From Trichoderma breve (taxonomy: Eukaryota; Ascomycota; Sordariomycetes; Hypocreales; Hypocreaceae): a stretch of DNA of 64,000 nucleotides. Below, piece after piece: positions 12,180 through 24,986 of this stretch. The notes under the pieces are model-generated. The model was not told the origin of the DNA. It saw nothing but the letters and a program-made list of their open reading frames with translations, and made no database searches. Position 1 is the stretch's first letter, and each line of letters begins with the position of its first letter. The position numbers were made by a program, and so were the translations under genes. The stretch lies in assembly GCF_028502605.1 (NCBI RefSeq), contig NC_079236.1, positions 2,790,001-2,854,000 of the forward strand, in the 5' to 3' direction.

Positions 12180-13448
12180 ATGTCGCAAATGATGTTCAAG
12201 GGATTTACAGACGGACCTGATCTGAGGCCGTTTGCCTGCGATTGGGAGTCCTGTAACAAGGTACGGATAGCAATTGGTTACCAAAACGCAGCCATTCTTT
12301 GACACTTGTTGACACATTAAAAGGACTTCAAACGCAGATCAGACCTAACGAGACACTACAAAATTCACACGAATGAGCGGCCACATCCGTGTACGGCCCC
12401 TGGCTGCGAAAAACGCTTTATCCAACGCAGTGCCCTCGCCGTGCACACTCGAACGCACACCGGCGAGAAACCGCATAAGTGCAAATACCCCGGTTGCATA
12501 AAGAGGTTCTCAGATGTAGGTTATCTACAAAAACCCCCAACGGGACTGCAAATTAATAATGTGAATAGTCGTCTAGCCTTGCTAGACACCGCCACGTACA
12601 CACTGGGAGCCGTAGTCGCAGATGCGCGCACATCGACTGCCCGAAGAGGTATGCACCTTGATGTCCTATGGAATTGAAGTGGCCTAACTGACCAAATTAG
12701 CTTTTGTCGTAATAAGCTCGCTGTCAGGCAGAGGGAACACTCTCAGCAGCGTGATATCTTCGGCGGACAAATCGATTGCATCTCTGATTCGGAATCCAGC
12801 CGCTCGTCATCTATGCCAGCCCAGCCATCCACCCCGCAGCCTCTTCATGGCATCACCGCCCACCAACTCTCGACTTTACAAGGAAGCTTATTCCAACATA
12901 CTCCACCTGCTTCCGATCTCGATGGCCAGGTACACATCTGTTGCATCGATGAGCCATTTCACTCCCCTCACGCCGCTACGGACGAGCTGCAAGACATCAC
13001 TACACTACATCGATTCAGCAGTATGCCTCTGTATGGAATTGGACAAGGCAGTTCCCATATTGAGACGATGAACTTGGACGACCAGTATACTGGGTCGATT
13101 GGGCAATCTACAATGGATCTGTCGTACTCGTCCCTGGGTCTCAATACTAATTCACACAACAGCCCTGCCAGCATCCAGTCAACTTCCAGTCATAGCGCCT
13201 TGTCGCAAAAGGGCTATCACAAGTATCTGGGATTGCAAAATTCAACATACTCTCTGAAAAACGCAACTACTCTGGGACAGTCTGCGCCAATAATGACTTA
13301 CTCTCAACAGTTGGCTCAAGCGCGGCAGCAAATGCTGATCCACCCGGGTCAAATTCCAAGCCATATTGTGGGACGATATGGTTCTCCTACATCGGTGAAG
13401 TCTGAGCCATGGTATGGATACGAGACGTATGGCGTGTACAATATATAA
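12180..13448 (+). CDS. C2H2 zinc-finger transcription factor (Azf1-like), fourth finger degenerate
   Basis: Exons are 12180-12260, 12324-12515, 12569-12648 and 12701-13448; introns are 52-63 bases with GT-AG ends, and the joined frame is 366 codons. Residues 17-102 hold three good fingers: C20/C25/H38/H42, C50/C55/H68/H72 and C80/C85/H98/H102, with TNERPHP and TGEKPHK linkers. This is the pattern of the fungal Azf1-like group. The fourth finger keeps C110 and C115, but both histidine positions read Gln (128 and 133), and its linker is TGSRSRR. The rest is Ser/Gln/Pro-rich and low in complexity, ending in a Tyr-rich tail (SEPWYGYETYGVYNI). It should be a nuclear DNA-binding regulator; targets are unknown. 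It could be a divergent paralogue. The start is supported by the first splice and the immediate run into finger 1. Confidence 0.82.
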
Positions 13449-14375
13449 GCAGCAACAAGCCCGTTTGGTGTACAAGAAGCAAAAACTGCTTCGGCGGGCT
13501 TCGGGGTGAACTAGGAACAGCAATTCACTCACTCCCACTGCATCTACTAATAAATCGGAATGAATTATATGAGGGTTAGAAACACTGGGAGTTTATCAGG
13601 GGCGGTTTTTTTCTTCTTCTTCTGGGAGGCAAGGGGGAGGTATTTTACGGAATAATAGCACGGTGCTATCAGGAGGCGGATTAATTGCGTGTACGAATTT
13701 TGTATATTGGTGACTTTGTGTATATATATGTAAAGCAAGGCTATTTTCAACAGCATAAAGCCAAGTATATGAAGCAATCTACCTTGTTATTTGTTTTCTT
13801 TTTGAGATTGACTGAAGCCACCAAATTATCTTGATTGGTTAATAAACGAACGGCACCTAAAGTCAATGCATTGGAGACTGTCGCTGTTGATTTCCTAAAA
13901 TGGATCGTGGGCCCCGGCCTTTTTCCGTTAGCTTCTCTTGTCTGTCAGGTCAGGTGACACGTCACTTCGTGAAGGTTCGGTAGAAGCTGGCCTGCCGACC
14001 ATGGCCGATAGAACCCCGATCGTGGCGATTCTCTTCTCATCCTCATACCCTTTATAAATCCAGCCGGCATCATGAGGGCATCGAGGTAGAGGTTTTTGCA
14101 CTCGGAAATATCCTCGCCCGCGATCAACTATCATCCTTCTACTTGACGATTGGTAGGGGGAGGGATCCAGACTCGTTCTTATTCATTGCTGGACCTGGCC
14201 GGCTTCTCGATAGCGCCAGGCCTTGGCCCGGCAGGCTGCTGCTCCGCGTCATACGATAGGGCGGCATTGACTATCCTTGCATCCTCCTGTCTCTAATTTC
14301 CTCTCTCTTGTCATCGCGGGGCTTGACATTCAACATCCGACCTTCGCCTTGAGATAGGCGGCGTCACTCCCGGCG
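13449..14375. other. Intergenic: 3' region of the C2H2 gene and promoter of the i-AAA protease
   Basis: Between two same-strand genes. It includes a T-rich 3' stretch at about 13605-13625 and pyrimidine-rich DNA at about 14280-14320 that may be the start region of the protease gene. No convincing coding frame was seen. Confidence 0.5.
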
Positions 14376-17032
14376 ATGGCGTTCCACGGTGGCTTGCTGC
14401 CTGTAAGTACCTATCCAGGTCCCTTGGACGCATGAATTCCGAAAACCGAGGCCGTATGCTGATGGAAACCTGAACAGTCAATGGCAGCAGCCGCAGCGGA
14501 CACCTTACCTTCCATCACCAACACTCTCATGAGGCCCTGGCGACCTTCGTCAGTGCCGCGCCAACAGACCGATGCCGTTACTGAAGCCGAGACTGCGCGA
14601 ACCAGTTCCGTGGCTGAAGCGACAGAGAAGGTGAGAATACTCCTTCAGATCATTTCTAATGGCTTGCATTGTTGCTGACTTTGATGATGTTTTCCCAGTC
14701 GGCGCGAACCCTACTACCCGAGTTTCTCCAGCAAGCACCGTTGCACGTACCAAAGTCCACGGCATCTAGCGCGATGGTACCGACCAACGTCCGCACTTCC
14801 ATCTCTGGACTGGGCCGGGTTGGGTTGCTCGCAGCGAACCCAATCCTCCGAAGGCCTTACTTCCAACCTGTTAATACCGTCTCGTCTCCCCTTGTCAACC
14901 TGTTTATGCGATCTACTCCCGCCGTCTCGACCCCGCTTCGCGCAATGTCCACGACCCGGATTCTCTCCGGAACACTCGGTACGCAACACAGAGGCTTTGG
15001 AACGTCCAATGGAATTTCTCGCAGTCAATTAGCCTCCGTCGAAGAATCAGCAAACAGGAACCCCGGAAATGCAAACCTTCAAAACGCCTTCTACCAGCTT
15101 CTTTTGAGAGCAAACATGCCTGGCATCCTGGTGGAAAGATATCAAACTGGTCGTTTCGCAACAAACGCTGGCACCGAGGACGCTTACAAGCGGGCCCTGG
15201 CTGCTCTTAATAGTGGTACGAGCACCATTGCGACAGCTACAGCGACACCTGGATTTGCACGAGGACAATGGGCAGGAAACGAACAGGCCATTGCAAACGC
15301 AGCTCTTAGCGGATCGATGGGCGTTAAGGGTGAACCAATCCACGTTGTTGTCCAAGAGTCAACCCGGTCGCTTGTCTTTCGTTGGGTCAAGTTTTTCGCT
15401 ACCTTCATTGTCTTCACCTACCTCTGCTTCGCAGCCGTGACGATCCTGATTGAGACGCTGAGCACCTTCAGGCGTGGACCGGGAGCCAAGACCGACTCTG
15501 AAGTCAAGGCCGAGAAACAGACGACCCGATTTGACGACGTTCACGGATGCGATGAGGCCAAGGAAGAGCTACAAGAAGTGGTCGAATTTCTTCGTAACCC
15601 GGATAGCTTCTCTGATTTGGGTGCTAAGCTGCCCAAAGGTGTTCTCCTCGTTGGACCCCCTGGTACTGGAAAGACGCTGCTTGCTCGAGCTGTCGCTGGA
15701 GAGGCTGGTGTTCCATTCTTCTACATGTCTGGCAGTGAATTCGATGAAATCTTTGTTGGTGTCGGAGCCAAGCGTGTTCGAGAGCTATTCGCGGCTGCCA
15801 AAGCCAAATCCCCTGCTATCATCTTCATCGACGAACTCGACGCTATCGGTGGAAAACGTAACCCAAGGGACCAAGCTCACTCCAAACAGACTCTTAACCA
15901 ATTGCTCACGGAACTTGATGGATTCGATACAGATACAAAGATTATCATCATGGCGGCTACCAACTTGCCCAAGTTGCTGGACAAGGCTCTTACCAGACCT
16001 GGACGATTCGATCGACACATCAACGTGGACCTGCCGGATGTTCGTGGGCGTATTGCCATCCTGAAACATCATGCCAAGAAGATTAGGCTGTCACCGGATG
16101 TGGATCTTGATGCTATTGCCGCACGCGCTCCTGGACAATCTGGTGCTGACCTCGAGAACATGCTGAATGTCGCAGCCCTACGCGCTAGCAGAGCCAAGGC
16201 CCGCGAGGTTTCCAAGCAAGATATCGACTGGGCATTTGACAGAATCACCATGGGCGCTGAGAGAAAATCAATGGTCGTGACGGAGAAGGAAAAGGAAATG
16301 ACCGCATACCACGAGGCTGGCCACGCTCTTGTACAACTGTTCGAAAAGGAAAGCTCCAACCGACTCTACAAGGTTACAATTCTCCCCAAAGGCCCTTCCC
16401 TGGGCCACACCGCTCATGTCCCTGCTATGGATAAATACTCGTACACCGCGGCCGAATACATGTCCAACATCCGCGTGCTTCTTGGAGGCAAGATGGCAGA
16501 GGAGATGCGATACGGTGACGATAAAGTGACATCTGGTGTTTCCAATGTAAGTTATATATACGTATCGTGAAATGCGAATGTGTGCTAATAAACCGGCTTG
16601 CAGGATCTGGAGAGAGCTACTGACCTGAGCTTTATGATGGTCACTCACTTTGGCATGTCTAACGCTTTGGGACCTGTTGAATACGGCAGAAGATATGAGA
16701 ACCTCAGTTCTGAGACCAAGGCCTTGATTGAGGGCGAAGTCCAGAAAACGCTGAGAAAATCCTACGAAGATGTGAGAAAGGTTCTGACGGAGAAGCGCAA
16801 AGAACTCGACTTGCTAGCTCAGGCATTGGTGCAATACGAGACGCTGGATAAAGAGGAGGTTGAGAAGGTCATCCGTGGAGAGAAACTACCTGGCCGTACA
16901 ATCGTGCCCAAAGGACCGCTAACACTACCAATTCCTGATGAGATTCCTCGACCTCCAGGACTAGGAGTGCCCCAGCCGCATCCTCCTGAAACACCAGCCC
17001 CCCCGGCTTCTGCTAGGTCATCTGCTACATGA
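14376..17032 (+). CDS. YME1: Mitochondrial inner-membrane i-AAA protease (Yme1/IAP-1 type)
   Basis: Exons are 14376-14402, 14478-14630, 14699-16546 and 16604-17032, all phase 0, giving 818 residues. The N-terminus is Ser/Arg-rich and low in acidic residues, as expected of a mitochondrial presequence. One membrane segment lies at about residues 292-312, typical of i-AAA rather than m-AAA enzymes, which have two. The AAA module has Walker A GPPGTGKT (379-386), the pore loop FVGVGA, Walker B IIFIDE (434-439) and the second region of homology with arginine fingers (TRPGRFDR, about 492-499). The metalloprotease has HEAGH (598-602) and a distal zinc ligand Asp677 just after the last splice. The family degrades misfolded or unassembled inner-membrane and intermembrane-space proteins. 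The C-terminus is Pro-rich. A start at 14481 would drop 10 residues; the first exon is chosen because it splices in frame. Confidence 0.93.
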
Positions 17033-18180
17033 AGACGATGTTGAAGACGATGATGAGTTTGATGATGGCCGTGGTAGTTGAGTAATGACGGGTATGACTT
17101 GGCGCGGTAAGGCAAAAGCGTGGTATGCGATGAAGTGACGAATATGGACTTGGATGGGTGGAAAACCTAATCCTTCATTTTTCTTTGCATGGAGCTTTTT
17201 ACTTCGCAATGGCCAACGGGGTTTGGCTAGCGAGCAAGCCGAAGCGATGTTTTTGACATTCCGGATCTTTGAAAAGGCAGGCCGAAAGAGCCATGTTCGC
17301 AGCCTGGACGATTTATTTCCTATCGCGGTGCACATCTGGAGGAAGTCTTTTTCAAACTGGTAAGCGTGTTGGAGGGGGGCCCTTTGAGCAGCGTGGTGTG
17401 GCCTGAAACGAAATGAAATGCATCTGAGACAGAAATTGGGTCTTGAAGAATGCTGCTGTACTGTATTAAAATCTCTATCTTGTACATTGAATCACCGCTG
17501 GATTTCTGATACCTCGGAATATCACTGTTTCCTGTTGTTTTGAAGCTGATGAAGATGACACTGGCGTGACTTGTGTGATATGATTGTGTGATATGAAGTC
17601 CCATCTGCTTGCATGATGCATTGCATATCGGTGGATATGAAACTACTCCAACTTTCAAGGCTAGTTGATTCAACCCCAACTATTCTAACAGTTTACTCGT
17701 CAGTTTACTCGCATTTAGGCATATCATTTAGCCCAGGTCTTCTTTATCTCCGATCGGATATATCCTGCCAAGTGGAGGGATTTTCGTGTTTGTTTCCCTC
17801 CTGTTACCACTAGCATCGAGCCATAGTCCTTCGTGGGGAGGGGGATTTTGACCCGCTTTGGACGCAGTGGGGAGCAGAAATTGGAGGCGGGGGAATCAAG
17901 AAGACGTGATTTGACGTCAATATTGGGGGGTCCCATTGAGGATGGGAAGAGAGGAAGTTATTGGTGCTTTTTTCTCGTTCCGTTGGTTTGGGTTGGACTA
18001 TTTGTTTGGAACTTGTCTCGTCTGTTTTCTCTTCTTTCCTTCTTGTACTTTTTTCTTTGAACTACCTAGTAGGACACATTGACTTAACTTAGGTCTGTTT
18101 GTCGAGTTTTGAGGATTTGTTCACTATTGTCTGGATTTACACGTGTTGAGAAAGAGGGAAATAACTTGAAATAAATCACA
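17033..18180. other. Intergenic: i-AAA 3' region and promoter of the epimerase/reductase
   Basis: No coding frame is supported. The last 170 bases contain a strong pyrimidine-rich tract (about 18010-18060) ahead of the ATG at 18181, a usual fungal start-region feature. Confidence 0.5.
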
Positions 18181-19464
18181 ATGACTAAGGTTCTTCTCAC
18201 AGGTAAGTCATCTCTCAAGATTTTATTTATGAGTATGATGAGCCAGCTTTGCTAATGACAGGAATGAAATAGGTGGCTCAGGCTTCATTGCCGGTATGTT
18301 TCGTCTCATTCTCGCTATTCAATTTTCATCGTATCATGAGAGGACATGAGATGATTATAACACCACCAAACACTCTTTTCAAGATGTCACTTTTCATTCA
18401 TGACTCTCACTCCAACATCATGAACAACAAAGAAGAAGAAGAAAGCTAACATATGATTCCAACACAAAAAAGCCCACATCCTCGAACAACTCCTCGCCAA
18501 AAACCACACTGTCATCACCACCGTCCGCACCGAGGAAAAAGCAGAAAAGATCCGCGCCGCCCACCCAGACAGCGTCCAGCAGAACCGCCTCACCGTCGTC
18601 ACCGTCGGCGACATTGCCCAGCCCAGCGCCTTTGACGAGGTCATCGCCGCGCACGCCGACGGGCTCGAGGTCGTGCTCCACACCGCCAGCCCCTTTCACT
18701 ACAAGTGGACGGACGCCCAGAAGGAGCTCATCGACCCTGCGCTTAACGGTACTCGTGGTATTCTTGAGGCTATTCACCGCGATGCGAAGTCTGTTAAGAG
18801 GGTTGTTATTACGTCGTCTTTTGCTGCGGTTCTTTCGGAGGAGAGGCTGTTTGATCCTAATACGACTTTCACTGAGGAGTCGTGGAACCCAGATGGCGTC
18901 GAGGACGTTCACCGGTCGCCACCTACCGCTTACCGCGTCTCCAAGACGGCTGCCGAGCGTCTCGCTTGGGACTTTGTTGCTCGCGAGAAGCCCTCTTTCG
19001 ACCTCGTCACGGTGAACCCGCCCGTTGTCTTCGGACCCGTGGCTCACAGCTTAGCCTCGCTGGACTCAATCAACACATCCAACGAGCGTATCGTCGCTCT
19101 TCTCCGCGGTCAATGGAAAGAAAAAATCGGCGACACCGGCCCCGTCGGCCTATGGATCGATGTTCGTGATGCCGCAGCCGCCCATATCAAGGCGTTCGAG
19201 ATCCCCGAGGCTGGAGGCCGTCGTCTCTTCACCGTCGCAGGCAGGACGTGTAACCAAGAAGTTGCCAGGATCGTCCGCGAGGGCTTCCCTGAGTACGCTG
19301 ACAGATTGCCCGGACCGGAGGTGCCTGGTGGAGAGCCTTTTGATGAGACGAAGTCGTTCAAGTATAACAACGATGCGACGTACAAGTTGTTGGGGATCGA
19401 GTGGATTCCTATTGAGAAGAGTGTATCTGACACTGTCCGCTCACTCAAGGCCTACGGCATCTAG
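18181..19464 (+). CDS. NAD(P)-dependent epimerase/reductase, extended SDR (Gre2 / dihydroflavonol reductase-like)
   Basis: Exons are 18181-18202, 18273-18293 and 18473-19464; the 21-base second exon is needed to build the nucleotide-binding loop. The product is 344 residues. The N-terminal Rossmann motif is GGSGFIA (8-14). The active site has Ser129-130 and YRVSK with Tyr168 and Lys172, the YxxxK pair of the SDR superfamily. Later segments (VNPPVVFGP, WIDVRDAAAAH) are typical of the yeast Gre2/methylglyoxal reductase and plant cinnamoyl-CoA/dihydroflavonol reductase branch. It should be a soluble reductase of ketones or aldehydes; the substrate cannot be read from sequence. There are no biosynthetic-cluster genes next to it. 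Its 3' end faces the gene at 19693, with 228 bases between. Confidence 0.88.
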
Positions 19465-19692
19465 ATTGCTCCACTAGATAGTGTACGTGTATGAAAGAGT
19501 AGCGACGAAGAATTAAAAAATAAATGAAATATTTTAGATTAAAAACTTGAAGGTCGAAAAGACATATCTATCATTGTTGGAGCCTGTCATATAAAAACCT
19601 CGTACCTCTTGTTCCCCCTTTTATCCCATATAGCGCACAAATCATGAATTATGCCGCAGAATGTAAGCCGTTGTTCTACCATTCAGACACCC

Positions 19693-21340
19693 TCACTCCT
19701 TCTTCATCATGCTATTCAAGCCAAGTGGGCTCCTCACATGCCTCACCCTCCTCGGAGACTGTACTGGCACATCCACGGACCTCCCAACACCCCCTTGACC
19801 ACTCTCCTCGCCTGGCCTCTGATATCCATCATTTCCTTCGTTTGTACCCACAGATGGCCTAGCCGCAGCCACGAGACTCGGTGATCCTCGCCGGCTCGGA
19901 CTCGCGGGCGACGTCAGGGGTGATTTGAAGGGGCTCACCCGGCCATCAGCGGGAAGACTCGGAAGCGCACGTGTAGGCGGTGGCCCAGGACTGGCCAGAC
20001 CACGAATCATCGGCGGTGTTTCATATACTCGTGGCGGCGGTCTGGGAAGATCAGTGGCAGTGGTACCGCTATATCTGATCTGTGTCGAGTCAGCGGATGT
20101 ATTGGACGTGGCCCGCAGGGTGCTTGCGCTGCTGAAGATGCTCGAAACGCTGGCGGCTGGCGCAAGGTCGTCTCTAGGGGGCCTGTTGACATGTGTTATT
20201 TGCGAGATTGTAGTTGTTGCCGTTATACCGCCGTGCTCAGACTCTTCAGAGTTCCATCTGGTCCTGGGGATTGAGAGAGGTGATAGGGGCGACAGTGGCG
20301 GCATGGGCGATAGTGGCACACCAGCCCATTCCTGAGAGTCCTCATCATTGTACTGACGGCGTTGGTTGTTACGGCGAAGGCTCAAAGCTCTAGTCAGCAA
20401 GAAGCGTCGCTCTTGTAGTCGTGGAGGCGGCGTCAACGGGCCGCTTGGTGGCCCAGCGTACGAGCTCGACGGTGATATGAGCGGCGTAGGAGGAAGGCTG
20501 CTGGGTTTGATAGGGCGACTGATGCGCTTCTTATTGCGCATCCGCGCCTTCATCCTCAAGTGCCAAGCGATCAACGCAAAGACAGCCAGGATCCCGACCA
20601 TGACGGACACACCGATGGTGACCTTTGTGCTGACAGGTACTGAGCTTTTGCCTCCAGTTCTATGGCGAAGGGGCTTCGAGGTTTCCGTCGTCGTGATTAG
20701 ATGGATCACTGGGGACCCTGAGGCAGCCACACCAGGGGCTATCTCGGAGGCGGAAGGCGGGCTTATTTTGGTCGTGACGGTATGGAATCCCTCGACAAGA
20801 AATCCTGATGGAGTGGCAGTTGGAACTCCCAAGACTGATGATGCTGTAGGCTGTTGTTGTTGTTGCCGACGAGCATGTTCTTTTCCTTCGACGACGCTGC
20901 CTGAACGGACATGTGCCTGGCCTGACGATCCTAGACCGTAATCTCTTCTGTGTCTTACATCCTTAATGAGCGTGTCTTGGACATGTTGAATAGAAGATGT
21001 ACACTACCTTTGACAAGAGCTCAAGAACCGACGGATACTCACTAGAAGAACACTTAGTTATATGAACCCACAATCTCTAGAAGGCCGACGCACAATCTTG
21101 GCCAGCATCTCCTATGCTCTTCATCTTACACAGATGGGAGCCACAGTAGTAGAACATGGGAAGCCTTCCTCCCCCGTCTTCTAACAAATGAGAAAAAGTC
21201 TGACACATCACGCCTGCCTCCCTGTTGGACGCCAATGACCTCAAAAGCTGTGTTTGGCAGTCTGCTGAACAATCAGGAACATGCTTGTCATTAGTTGAAG
21301 CAAAGAGAATAGATTCGTGAATATAGTTGGTTTCTTCCAT
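19693..21340 (-). CDS. Single-pass membrane protein with long Pro/Ser-rich tail; 5' part uncertain
   Basis: The secure part is the frame from about 20953 down to 19693. It has a Ser/Thr/Pro-rich stretch, a membrane segment at bases 20622-20560 (VTIGVSVMVGILAVFALIAW), a basic stop-transfer run (RMKARMRNKKR) and about 290 residues of Pro/Ser/Arg-rich tail. The 5' part is a proposal: complement of 19693-20953, 21008-21041 and 21130-21340 splices in frame to 501 residues starting MEETNYIHES. Its N-terminal region carries scattered cysteines (PDCSADC, VMCQ, YYCGS, SSCQ). Donor GTAAGA at 21129 is strong; the acceptor at 20954 is one of several. No signal peptide is visible, so a further upstream exon may exist. 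This architecture suits fungal plasma-membrane sensor-like or mucin-like proteins. I do not recognise the family. Confidence 0.6.
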
Positions 21341-24300
21341 GGCGATTAGTCGTTGAAGCTTTCCAATCTCTATACGCAAGTCTAAGTATTAATAGTTGGA
21401 TAAGAAACAAATAATCGTTCAATCATTAATATAATGTGAGAGTTGCTGAAAAAGGTATAGCAAAGAATTATACCGAATCATGTAAAAAGCGAGTGTAGAT
21501 GCTACATGAGTAACAAGGAAAAGGACACAAATTCACGGTGTCAGAGTATTCATTGAGGGGCAAAGCTGCTGGACGGGATGAGTTGCGAGTATCAACACGG
21601 TTCATGACCTCGAGGGTCTCGGGCGCCTACTATATAACCTTGTGTATGTCGACTACTCGGTACGAGAAGGAGACACAGGTGTGAGGATGGTCCGTGGCCT
21701 CTTTGGCAAGGAACGTAAACGGCCTCAGCCTCCAAAAAGGAACGAGGAGCAGACAAGACCATATGCAGGAGGGTCTCACACGGTTCTGCAGCATACCGCT
21801 CCCGATGAGGATTTCCTCGTATGGCCTTGGAGGAGCTCTAGCCAGGTCCCTAGAGAGATTTACGGGACTATAGCGTCGCTAATGCCCAATACCCTCCATC
21901 AACGTCGGAGGTGGCCGAACAGGAAGACAGCATGGATAGGATAGAAGCCTCGCAAACGTTCTGGTGGAGATAGCCTGTCCGGGGCGTCACAACTTGGTCG
22001 AGCTGTAGACTATTCGCAGTAGCTCGTCTCCAACAATTTGTGGATTGTGTAACCGTCCAAGTGCCGTAGCGGATGATGGCTTCCCGGTGGCTTTCTGGGT
22101 CCCCCTGTCGGCTCATGGCCTCGTGGAAGATCAGAACTCACATAGAGCAATTGCAGATCTCAGGGCACAAACGACGCCTGTGGGTGTCTGCCCCTGTTTT
22201 CGTGATTGCTCGTTGAATTAGGGCTCAGTGTGGCAATTTCCCGAGCAAACATGCCAGCCACTTGACTCAGTGAAAGATCTGGTGTTTTCTTTTCTTCAAG
22301 AATAGCGACTATAGCGCGCTTTGGGGCTGAAAACTTCACATATCAGTGTCCAATAGCATGGTAACAAGCTTGTACAACACGATTTCAGTTGACTCGGAGT
22401 ACATTCTGCAGCTGGTATCTGGTGTTGCTTCACAAATACGGTGACGCCAAGCGGAGGGGTACTCTCCAAGTGACCAATGGCTTCTCCCAGCTGACAAAAG
22501 AATGGTGTATGATTTGAGCCGGTAGTCGGTACTATATTGAGCATCGAAATCATCCGAATTTTCCTTGCAAAAGTTGCTATGAGTAGCTTGCGTGACGTGG
22601 TGATATAAAGAGAGAGAGCGAAGGATCAGGTCATGACATGGAATTTCCAACTGGCATCTTTGGAAATGGAAGCGAGGCAGAAGGACGCCGTTGTCCGTCG
22701 AAGGTAGCACAATGCTGGCAACCTACCTATCTTGTCCCAAATTCATGTAGCATCATTGTTTGTGATAAACCCGCATTAGTTTGACAATCTCGGGGATAGA
22801 CGAGATTGGCAAACAAGTGCGAAATGCGCTCATTTGGCGTTTTTCCTTTTGCCTGCATTTCCCAAGAAACTTACAAGTGGCGCAAGCTCATTCTGCAACT
22901 ATGCTTTGCAGCGTATCGGAATCCATGCATGCTAATGAAGAAAAAACGTAAGTCGAATGCAGCCAAGGGAGCACCATTTGTGATAGTAAAAGAAAGAAAA
23001 GGATCTAGTTGATGACCGGAGCCAAAAAGAAGCTCGATGCGCTCAACCACAAGGAACCGTGGAACCAAGCAATGAACACAAGCTACAGAAGCTCCATTCC
23101 GCCCCTGAAGTCTGTAGCAGTGACTGGCTATTCTGCCTTATCCAGTCATCGAGATAAAATCGGGGCCAGAGACACAAAATCGCTATGCAGGGGTGCCACC
23201 GCCCAAGCGGCTGAATCGCATCCTGGAGAAGCCGAAGCTCGCAGGCTTGCGGCAAACAAGTTGCCAACAGAGCTGACAGCCATACCAGACAAACTTTTCG
23301 TATTCATGTCGTCCGCACCTGGAGATAAAATATGGGCGTTTAGGTACGCAACTGATCAACGCCTCGCCGTTCTGCGAGGTAACCAGAGCGGAAGAGAAGG
23401 AGAGCAAGGAGGTAGCCATGACGCCTTTGCTTCGGAAGCCGAGCACGGTTATCGCCTCTCTCTCTTTTTCCCTGTGTGTGCTCTTCTCTCTCCCTTCCTG
23501 GCGGAATCCAGCCCTAAAATCCCTCTCTGGCTCTCCTCCATGTCGTGGCTCAATCGAACAATGTATGGCGTCCGTATACAAGAGCTTGGCTTACGCGACC
23601 TCGCTACAAGCCCATGCGTAAAGCCGCCACCACAGGAACACAATCACACTCCTCTAGCGGTGTGACAAAAGGGCAAAAGCAAAGAAAAAAAGGGCGCCGA
23701 GAGACTCGACGAAAGAGCGACGCTCTTCCAAAACGGCGTAGGCAATGTTGGCACAGCGTCTAGACCTTGAGCGTTACGCCAGCGCATGCGGAATCGGTGT
23801 CTCGTTTGACCCCTGGAGGGCGATGGTCAGCTGAATACCAGGCGATGCAAAATGATTGGTACGGTAAGGAAGACTTTTCTATGGGTGGCTTTGGAGGGTC
23901 CAATGAAGACGGATGGCGCTCGAGATGGTGTTTTGGGCAAGTTTTGTAGATGGGCTGCCGGTTATCGGACTGTCGTTATCATGACTCTTTGTACTTCGTA
24001 TCTGCACGCTAATATATATAAATTACTGTTCTAGAGACTATCGAATACTATTTAAAAGGATGAAGGAGCTGAAGAAGGATTATAGTAGATGAAATACAAG
24101 CCTTGGTATTCATGCAGGTTGATTGCAATGCAAAGACGATTGGGATAGGTAGCCAAGCAATCCATAGTAGTACCTGTAGGTAGTCATAGGTATGACACGG
24201 TACCTAGGTAGAAGCACAATTTCCATCTTTGGATATTCATGAGAGCGTGCAAGTACCTAAATGTTGGAATTCTTCAAATCAAATAGTCGATGCCTTAGTA

Positions 24301-24986
24301 GAGAAATTGGACAAGTTCCGCTGCGTGTATTGGCATGTCTGTATACCTATACACTGTTCAATAAACTATGCATGCCATATTATCTCAACCCTTTTTGAAA
24401 ACATGGTGCTCTCTCCTAGACTCATAACCGCCGTTTAATATTTCCTTACTAAATATGGAAGCAATTGACTCTATCCTTGTACACTCTTTACACCAACCCT
24501 TGCAGATGCCTCGGTCTAGTAAGTACATGTAGATATCGAGCAACATCATGAGTACCCAGATATATCATAGCCTTGGCCCGTACCAATTAATCTCGTCAAA
24601 ACAACATACAGAATACACTCACCCCGCCAACTTATAATGTCAAGTATCATTTCGTTCTGGAGAAGCCCTTGTTCTAACTTTGCGGGGGACCATCTCCACC
24701 AGCCCCAAAACCAGTCTAGCTCCCTCGGCGCGTCTTCCCTACTGCTGAGCCTCGGCATCTAGGCCCATCTGCCCCGGATAGAGAATATAGAAACCTGGAG
24801 AGAGCTCCAATCTGGGAGTAGCATCGCCATGTAAGATTTTCGATACGCAGTCATCTTATAGCATTCTTCCTCTTTTTTCCCCTCTTCTTTTCCTTGAATT
24901 ATATCAATATCAGCAATTGCCTATCTGTTGTACATCTTCACCTCTACCTCTTTCATATCATAGAACTCACATACAACCCGCCCATC
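21341..24986. other. 3.6 kb gap without a supported gene
   Basis: Lies upstream of both flanking genes. Open frames (for example 21687-21944 on +, 22336-22710 on -, 23009-23665 on +) have no homology I can name and mostly have an equally open opposite strand. A TATA-like element lies at 21629-21637. Pyrimidine-rich DNA at about 24865-24895 probably marks the start region of the SDR gene at 24987. Confidence 0.45.
21629..21637. promoter_or_regulatory. Near-palindromic TATA-like element
   Basis: ACTATATAA reads as a TATA-like box on either strand. On + it lies about 55 bases before an ATG at 21687 (86 codons). On - it lies upstream of the membrane-protein gene. Either or neither use is possible. 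Confidence 0.25.

Noticed and set aside
18181..19692. Secondary-metabolite cluster around the reductase
   Set aside because: The SDR-type genes at 18181, 24987 and 57058 are far apart and have no synthase, transporter or cluster regulator beside them.
22336..22710. 124-codon frame on -
   Set aside because: Isolated, no recognisable family, and adjacent frames are equally open.
23009..23665. 218-codon open frame on +
   Set aside because: The opposite strand is almost as open, composition is unlike neighbouring genes, no domain is recognisable and no splice or promoter context supports it.
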